From positions 275,771,426-275,835,425 of the forward strand of contig CP136063.1 of the NCBI GenBank assembly GCA_032622095.1: a DNA stretch of 64,000 nt, written 5' to 3'. Numbering within the stretch: position 1 is the first letter of the stretch; each line of letters starts with the position of its first letter. This stretch comes from Siphonodentalium dalli. Its lineage: Eukaryota; Mollusca; Scaphopoda; Gadilida; Siphonodentaliidae. Positions 56,546 through 64,000 of the stretch are shown here, one piece after another. The position numbers were made by a program, and so were the translations under genes. The notes below the pieces were generated by a model, which was given only the letters and a program-made list of their open reading frames with translations, was not told the origin of the DNA and ran no database searches.

Positions 56546-59229
56546 GGGCCCTGTTTCATGAAGCAATGTCATAAGATTATCTTAAGATGGACTTAATCTA
56601 AGATTTAAGGTGGATCTTATGATGTAACTTTTCCGTTTCAAGAACGCGTTTCACAAAACAAGATTAAGTCCTACTTAAATAGTAAGTTAAGTTCCCGCTC
56701 ATTTAGACTGGTTATGGACATTTTTATACAGTCCGGAACAAAAAAATGTGGGCTTGTGCAATCTGTATGTACGGCATTGAGAGGTTATCGAGAAAGAGCC
56801 GAGTCCGAGTTGACATTTTTGTGTGCCAGGGATGCTGGATAGCGGCTGGGATGGGGGTGGGCGAATCAGCGCATGTATCTTACTGTCTATAGTCAGTGGC
56901 CTTATATTCGCATATGGATCTTAGACTTGCATGGGTTCCACGATGTAAATTCGAACATAAGTCCATCACAGGCTCTTAAAATGACAAGTTTTGCGTTTAC
57001 TGGTGAGTAGCGGTGTCAGAAATAAGACAATATAATTATATGGATCGATGCATGACTGCGACCCTGCATTTACGCCGAGTTAATCCACTGAGAGCAATGA
57101 TCAGGCGGCGATTTTTTTTTATGTGAGCCGACATAACACGCGTATTATCGACCATCGCTCTCTACGTGTAGCAATAATCAAAATAAATCGGCGATGTCAT
57201 CAGGACACACTTAGGTCATTTTTTCGATTCAAAGGGAAATGAAAAAATATTTGTTAGAGTAACTTTGTTATTATTTTTATGCAGATGTTTTATGCGGTTG
57301 TCATACCATGGATATATATATAACTACGTTTTCATTAGCACACTCGCATTACGGATGTGTATTTATTACATATCTATCAACGTACTTCGCATGATCGCAC
57401 GACGTTCCAGGCGTGTGATAATTCTCAGAATCGCACTAGTGCAATCTATCGACGGAACTATTTCATTCAGTGTTGTTAGACTGGCTTTCGTCGTTACTAT
57501 TTTTACTTATTCAACGCAAGGGCGACAACCCACTTGCCGAAATCGCAGCGCGCTGATTGGGTTATATTTTTGGAAAATCTGGGAAAACCCAATTAACACC
57601 TTTGCGCTGGTCAAGATGGGTCAAGTGCACTCGCGGATAGAAGGGCTCCCTGTCTGATTGTTGCGTTAACCCTAAAATGCCGTTAAAACTCAATTAAATT
57701 CACATTTTCTGTACCGGAGATGTACGATTGTGAGTCAACTTACTATGATACGTAGATATGTAATACAAAATAGAACCGCATGAGTGTCTGAATTTTGACG
57801 AAATTATCGCACTCGATTTGTTAGCGGAACGCCAACAAATCTCGTGCGATAATTTCGTCAAAATTCAGACACTCGTGCGGTTCTATCTATATCATATATA
57901 CAATATGCTGTACAATGGTCATCCTACCCCTGCAAAAAAACATGACAAAAATTTGGAAATCACGAAACATGGGCGTGGGCATAAACTCAATACCAATAAT
58001 ATTCTCTATAGAAAATTCATATTTTGATAAAGAGCGTTTGTGTTACCTTTCCTATATGACATATCTGCTTTGTAAACAGCCGACGGAAATTTGGAAAGAG
58101 GAAAGAATCAATACATTAATTGATCTCATTTTACCCCATCTTTCCACACACATATGGAATAACATAGAGGAGATTGTGAGCTTTGAGCTAGGCCATAATT
58201 CTTATCAAAAGTTTAATTCGTGGGTAATACAATTTTGTAATATATATTATCTATAGTTCACATACACAGCTGATAATTGACTATATCCTACATTCGATGA
58301 GGCTCGGTGTGGCTAGTTGGTCTGTGTGTGTGTGGGGGGGGGGGGGGTACATCGTGCAATTTCCAACTGCACCCGCCACTTAATTTAACCGGGCCAAACT
58401 TCCATGTTCGCGAAATGCCAAGTCCACCCCACCCGTTGGATTTAAACTTTCCAATCGGTATCTCAAATATTCCAACAGTTCGAAAGTTCTAACCTGACGC
58501 CCCTAAAGTTGGTGATTTTCCAACTGATTGCCATTTTGGTTGCTGCTGTTTGTCTAAAACAACACATTCCTTTACTAGTTAGAAATTCAAACAATTGAAA
58601 CCTATATATAGTGTACGATTAATGTTGTCAGGCATGACATTTCCAATTGCTAAACATTTTGACCAAAGTGTGTGTGTGGGGGCGGGGGGGGGGGGGGTAG
58701 ACAACACACAAACCCCATTTGCCACGTCCCTGATGATAAGCCTGTGCTCTGAATTGTTTTGACCAAACTAACCCTATGGTTATACGGTGGGGAGGGGGGG
58801 GGGGGGCCTTTCCAAACTTTGGTTTTGGAAAGTTTGAGGTACCAGTTGGAATGTTTAAACCCAAAGAGAATTTGGTGTTGTTTAAGGGGGTGTATAGTTG
58901 GACATTTCGAGGCGAACACCCCCTCTCACTCTGTAGCCACGACCCTGTATACCAGACGACGAGTTGTCCACCCCAAACAATGTACAGATATCTCCGTAAT
59001 TGCAAAATAACATAGGCCGCCATATTTGTGATCGATATGTCACTTATCACGTGGGTCTTAACTTTAAGATTATCTTAAGACACCTCACACCAGTCTTAAA
59101 GTTAAGACCAAAGTTAAGACCAATTTAAGTTAAGACCTTGTTCGTGAAACGCACTTATGACTGAAGTTTGAACTTATGACCATCTTAAGTCCCAACTATG
59201 TCATAAGTTGCTTTCATGAAACAGGGCCC
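56546..59229. mobile_element. 2.7-kb inverted-repeat element, non-autonomous
   Basis: Termini GGGCCCTGTTTCATGAA and TTCATGAAACAGGGCCC are inverted repeats 2684 bp apart. Both ends have subterminal blocks built from TTAAG, TAAGTC and GTCTTAA motifs (56565-56700 and 59060-59215). The interior has a large hairpin (57771-57895) and three G13-G14 runs (58334, 58684, 58794). No transposase frame is recognised; the frame 57265-57657 (130 codons) has no known domain. CAGGGCCC-type ends are common in hAT-like elements, but no 8-bp target duplication could be shown, so the class is uncertain. Confidence 0.75.
57771..57895. repeat. Large hairpin, 125 bp
   Basis: TAGAACCGCATGAGTGTCTG at one end pairs with CAGACACTCGTGCGGTTCTA at the other; the arms include GAATTTTGACGAAATTATCG and meet at a short loop around GCGGAACGCC. 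Only a few mismatches are visible. It may be a small foldback element inside the 2.7-kb element. Confidence 0.9.
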
Positions 59230-61290
59230 AGGTCACTGAGGCATAACTGTATATCAACATTAAAAACTTTTTAAAGAATCTTCTCTAGATGCAGTTGACC
59301 GAATATGTTACATGGAACATTGCTAGGTTCCTTAGATTATAGTTTGTTCAAGCCGCTATGCTCAAGTAAATTTTAAGGGTCACAGGAAACTTCGCAAATT
59401 AACACCAAATCCTGGAGATGTCCACTATTTCACTCTATGTGTGAATCTTAATTCATCTAAATGTTTTAAACGAGTAACTAGGGGACTGACGGACACAATT
59501 TCTTGAGTGTAGGTAAAACTAGATTCAATGCTCGTTTAGGTTACAGTGAAGTAATTATTTCCCATAGGCCTCAGTGTTAACATATAATGGCCTGCAGCCC
59601 TGACTATCCACGAATTGTGATAAATGAGTACATGGTCACCGGAATTGGCATCTGCGCAAAGTTTCTGCATGTAAAAAATCATATCGTCGAGCATGGAATG
59701 TACCTTTAAATTTGGGATTTATAATCGAGAGTCAGAATTGCATGAAAAAAATATTGACATTTTTTACCTCACACAAAAAAATTAAATCTAGGAAGCACGT
59801 GCTTTACAATGTGCCAATGTTTTGTTTGGAGTCTGAAATTTCAAGAGGAGTGATTGCATGTATTTTATATGTTTAAATATCGAAACTATACTATTAACCA
59901 ACCAGAGCCCAGAATTTTTTTTATTCTCTCCTGCATCTTGGTCCAAAATCCGTTGGAGGGCGCTACCAATCGAATTACTTCACTGTAACCTAAAGGGGTG
60001 CTGTGGCGTGGATTTTATTAGTGCAAAAATGGGTTTTGTTGGCCGCGGGTCCGCCAATTAGGGGATAGGTCACCGAGAGAAACTCTAAACATATATAGCT
60101 GTTATGACCGTTTTGTTAAATGTTTAGTTTAAATGTTTTAAACAGTTTAGCTAATCTTTTCGTCTCTATGTTGTCTGCTTGTTATCACATGGACATACCT
60201 CTAAATGAATAACAGACCATTCCAATGAAGACTCGTATAATTGAATGTGATAATTTTTTAGTGTAGAAAGGGTTAAAAATGTGTCCTATTGTGGCAAAAA
60301 AAAAGGGTTGACCGACGTGTGGGGTTGTCAAAATTGTGATATTTCAATCGACCATCCGTTCTGCTTGAATGTTTTTGTTTATATTTGAATCCATTGCAAC
60401 CACATGTTTTATGTTTGCGATTTTATGTAAGGAAACCTTATAATCAGTCAAGCACAGACAGCCTTGAAAGGCGCAGAGAATCAAAATTGTTCTCAACGAC
60501 TAAATTTCATTAGCATTGAGTTTGGTAATGACGTCGACAACAGTACTGCAAAATCGAAAGTTTGGTTATAATTTATAAACCTTATTCACTCTATTGTACT
60601 GGGATTTGAGAAACAACACATTTGCGACTATCCATTGTCATCTTGATTTGATGAATCGGTATCTGGACCGAGATCCAGTATATTGCCCTGTTACTATATG
60701 GGTTGTCGTGACATCTTAAAGCAGCCGTACCAACACTCTGTTGGAAATTATAACCTCATTTACTATATTTATATGGCATGAACAATATTTATAAGTTTAC
60801 TGTTTTGGGTACCAAGAACGTCTGTAAAACCGATTTTTTTCTTTCGAAAGTGCAGTTCGTATATCCATGATATGGGATATCATATCTGAAGATCATTAGA
60901 GGGAACTTAATTTTTCTTGATTCAAGAAATTTCACAATTACTTTCATGTAGAAAGATAGCCACCAATAAAACATTTATATAATTGAAAAGGTTCATGACA
61001 TGCCAGGAACAGTTTGACTGAGATCACATGTCACAGGTCACATGTCCATATCCAAATCATAGTTGACCACTATATCTAAATACAATACTGTGGTCTAATT
61101 CCAGTTGATTGCTCCCTGTTATAGTGGACCAGACTCTATATCAACCATTAAACACAATTTGCATTGGGCCGAAACAGTTGCGGCTGATTTATTCTTCGTT
61201 GTAACATAATTAGGTGGGTTATGTCATTTAATTAAAAAGTAACTCAATGTGATACAAATGAAGCTACCTCTCATTGGACCAAGATATGCA
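59230..61290. other. Stretch without recognised gene
   Basis: No convincing exon. A family X MITE right end (GTGTAGAAAGGGTTAA) lies at 60261-60276. The block CCAATTAGGGG...AGGTCACCGAG at 60047-60073 matches the joined flanks of the 2.7-kb element. Confidence 0.4.
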
Positions 61291-61292
61291 CA

Positions 61293-61438
61293 TTATCGGT
61301 ACAGTGAAGTCATATGGGCTGTAGTGTCACGCCGAGTTGACGATGTCAGATCGCCCTATCAAACGAGTTTGATGCGGCGATCTGACATCGTCAACGAGAC
61401 GTGATACTGCAGCACATATCACTTCACAGTACCGATAA
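61293..61438. mobile_element. Large hairpin, 146 bp, foldback element
   Basis: TTATCGGTACAGTGAAGT pairs with ACTTCACAGTACCGATAA at the ends, and GTTGACGATGTCAGATCGCC with its reverse complement inside, around a loop containing CAAACGAGTTTGATG. A few mismatches in the middle arms. Ends 14 bp before the 468-bp element. No second copy in the window. Confidence 0.85.
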
Positions 61439-61452
61439 CGCGTTTATTATAT

Positions 61453-61920
61453 GAGGGTATCACCCCCCCCCCCCCCCCTTCGGTACGCGGGATTCAGAGT
61501 GTTTTGAAGCCGTACGCGGGATTCATACCCACGAATTAACTGGTATTCGGGTTCAAGCAAAACATCTTGGACGCAGGTTTTGATGGCGCAAAATAATATT
61601 TTGTGCTAATTATCTGTATGAATGAGTGGGTATAATAATAGCTTCTTGGCCATATTCGACCGCCATGCCATCATAAAGTATCATTAATCGTATCATAACG
61701 GCCTCATAACGCGACCGGCGTCTCTTTGGTCGTTAACCGGAAAGCGTCCGGTAACTATATATTTGATTTGTGTTCCAATTCCAAACTTTGAATTAACCGG
61801 TATATTAAAACGGTCAATTTGTATGTCATTTATCGCATATTATTTCTTAACGTGTATTCAGGATTCACCCCCCAAAATTAACTGGTATTCAGGATTCAGG
61901 GGGGAGGGGGTGATACCCTC
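61453..61920. mobile_element. DNA element with 6-bp target duplication, copy 2
   Basis: Ends GAGGGTATCACCCC and GGGGGTGATACCCTC, flanked by TTATAT (61447-61452 and 61921-61926). 468 bp long; it shares both end regions and GGACGCAGGTTTTGATGGCG plus CAAAATAATATTTTGTGCTA with copy 1 but lacks that copy's duplicated middle. It has a C16 run in the left end (61463-61478). Confidence 0.88.
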
Positions 61921-62215
61921 TTATATGACACATTTTTGGTTCATCCCATGTCACAAAGGGCAAAACTACCTCCTTACACCATTTACGCTCCAAACGAACA
62001 GACCTGATAAATAGTTCCCAACTTCCGGTGACCTATAATTTCACGGGATACTATTATGGAATTCAAAGGATACTGACCAGACCAGACAAGCGTTTTCCGA
62101 CTGCTCAGAATTTATCGCCAAACAATAGTGGTATTTGTAAGGGATTAGTGGTAGTCATATAATAAAAGACAATACATTATATGGTGATTGGATTATTGTG
62201 TGACAAAGTTTTTCA

Positions 62216-62420
62216 TACCTAGAGTGACAAAACATATATTTTCAACCTCTCGAACGTATTAAAATCCATCTTTTTGTCTTCTCTTAATAAATGTCCAAAT
62301 TACATATAAATGAAGATTTTTCACCGAATAGCTACCGAAAAAATCTTCGCTGAAAATGTCTTGCAATTTTGCCTGGAATTATACAAAACCCGCGCCTGGC
62401 CCTTAAATAATACGCAATCA
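62216..62420 (-). repeat. Dispersed repeat R27, reverse copy of its left part
   Basis: Reverse complement of about 27085-27260: TAAGGGCCAG, AAATTGCAAGA(A/C)AT(G/T)TTC, TTAAGAGAAGAC and GGATTTTAATAC followed by GAGAGGTTGAAAAT. Confidence 0.6.
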
Positions 62421-63923
62421 TGTGTGAATATATAATTTGGCTGTGATATTGAACACATTCTTTTTACGTGATGAGATAAAAATATTTGTGCACAAATTGG
62501 ATTATGGAAGTTAAAAATTGTGTGTAAATAAGAATTTCCAAATCAGGATCTGTAACAGTTGCCGGGTCTCGAGGATTCCCAATTTCCATGCAAATATAGC
62601 ACGTGGCTACAGCATGCATTGTCTATTATTCTAAATTTATCTAATCTTGGTACAGAATCCGCATAGCGTCAAATGCACTTCCGTCTTCTCTGTTGATTAT
62701 CCACTATTGAACACCCATGCCTTATTTGTTCTGGTTTGTTTTTTCTTGATGTGAGATTTGGGGCCTGATACACTGTTTGTGTGAAATTCTAACGAATGAT
62801 CCTCATTGTATTTTGCAAATCACAGGAAGTGATTGTTGATTTGTGTAACGAATCCAACAGGAAGTGTTTCGTACTCGACGCCGTCTGTTGTTAGTGTGGA
62901 GAAATCTGTATGATCCCCAACAAACATTGGCAGCCGTTGTGTAGTACTTGGTTACAAGCAACTAATTATATAGAGTTACGCTTCTTGAATTTGTGTAGGG
63001 AAACTCGAGTCAGCATTAAAACAAATCTGGCTCCTGATTGGTTGATTATCATTGAGGGAAATATCCCTAAGCGGGAACAGAAAATCAAATCCTACGTAAA
63101 TATGGCGATCATGTATGTTTAGATGTCCTGGGAGAGTCTGGTGGGGTCCCGAAGTTATGGAAGGGGTCTGGGTATTTTTATGCTGCTGATTTTTGTGCAG
63201 TAAATGGGGTAGTTGTGTAAATGCAAGATTATCGTTTGAAAAATATGCCGAAAAGGGCGCGTTTGTTGCACAGACTGGTGCAGCGGATCACGTTCTAAGG
63301 GAAAATTGACCACTTGAAGGCTTAACTTTGTTTGTTTTTTTTACTTTTTTTTTCTTCAGTATCTTTAAAAATAACTGTATAATACTTGTCAATAACCCAA
63401 ACTATGCACTTCTTAGCCCCAATCAGGTTAACCCAGATGACAGAGGAACTAGAAACTCCCAATTCAATCTTACATATGCTTTAATAGTTACATATATACT
63501 AGTCTATCTACTAATATAGTCTTTGATAATCCTAATATTTCCCATATGGTCTGGCGACAACTGGATTCAGTCCAGCATCGACTTTTAAATCCGTCCAAAA
63601 AAATCCCATTTCTATAAATAAAACCTTGGCAGGATATAGAATAACTTATACGGTTCAAATAACAATCTTATAACCTCCAGAATGTTGTCTCGAAAAGCGT
63701 TGTGCAATGTGCATCTTAATGGCCTAATATACTCAAAAGAAATGGTCTCTACAAGTTTATATTGAAAGTATGCATGTACTGGGTTACTGCAGTGCCACCT
63801 AGCTTGTTAACTGTGGCAAGCAATACTGCAAACATTGTTTGCGCATCTTGTTTTAATATAGTAAATTTAATTTACCCTGCATGTATACTTTGCTAAAAAG
63901 GTAATTCATTCACATGTAAGTGG

Positions 63924-63990
63924 ACCGGACCGCTTTGAACCAGTCCAGGCAAGGTACCGGACCAGAATGTCCTGGACCGGACCGGACTGG
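63924..63990. repeat. GGACCGG-rich cluster at the right edge
   Basis: GGACCGGACCG (63924), ACCGGACCAG (63956) and GGACCGGACCGGACTGGA (63974) alternate with TCCAGG and CCAGTCC. Possibly the start of a longer repeat cut by the window edge. Confidence 0.5.
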
Positions 63991-64000
63991 ATCACATAGT

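Larger units (their letters stand above)
61927..64000. other. Right end of the window, no recognised gene
   Basis: Contains the reverse R27 copy (62216-62420) and, at the very end, a cluster of GGACCGG/CCGGACC motifs. The frame 62910-63122 has no recognised domain. Confidence 0.4.

Noticed and set aside
58628-59050. Proline-rich and glycine-rich frames around 58628-59015
   Set aside because: They arise from the G13-G14 runs and overlap on both strands; no consistent coding signal.

Overview
This window looks like AT-rich, repeat-dense animal nuclear DNA, probably from a marine invertebrate; the phylum cannot be fixed from sequence alone. Evidence for a metazoan is a spliced gene for a secreted von Willebrand factor C (VWC) domain protein with a TATA/initiator promoter, a CR1/L2-type non-LTR retrotransposon, many miniature inverted-repeat transposons (MITEs), satellites and minisatellites. 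There are no bacterial operons, ribosome binding sites or CRISPR arrays. Almost all short open frames here are chance frames or repeat by-products and are not annotated.

Layout. Bases 1-14441 are a satellite: about 10.6 near-identical head-to-tail copies of a 1356/1357-bp monomer, cut by the window start and ending abruptly at 14441. From 14442 to about 18500 is non-coding DNA with a C37 tract, a foldback element and a purine tract. Bases 18544-26671 (minus strand) hold the best gene, a two-exon VWC-domain secreted protein of 164 residues. Its 7.6-kb intron contains a 5'-truncated, mutated CR1/L2 element (about 19920-22545) and a palindromic TTAA-flanked MITE. From 27000 to 38900 is a mosaic of dispersed repeats, TTAA MITEs, a SINE-like element split by one MITE, and two weak candidate exons. 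From 38900 to 44340 four tandem-repeat loci dominate (76-bp, CAT/CAC, 30-bp and 25-bp units). From 44700 to 64000 come more TTAA MITEs, a family with 6-bp target duplications (two copies), a 1.7-kb element with nested termini, a 720-bp-offset direct duplication, a 2.7-kb inverted-repeat element, two large perfect-looking hairpins and a cluster of four CACGTG boxes.

How it fits together. The window is mainly a transposon and satellite landscape with one convincing host gene. The most informative structures are: (i) TTAA-flanked MITE families whose ends read CCCTTT...AAAGGG, as expected of piggyBac-type mobilisation, one carrying two 69-bp palindromes that are reverse complements of each other; (ii) MITEs inserted into other elements, which give relative ages; (iii) a 25-bp minisatellite that is open in all three forward frames and shows a 22-unit higher-order duplication. 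I found no multi-gene defence, biosynthetic or other novel system.
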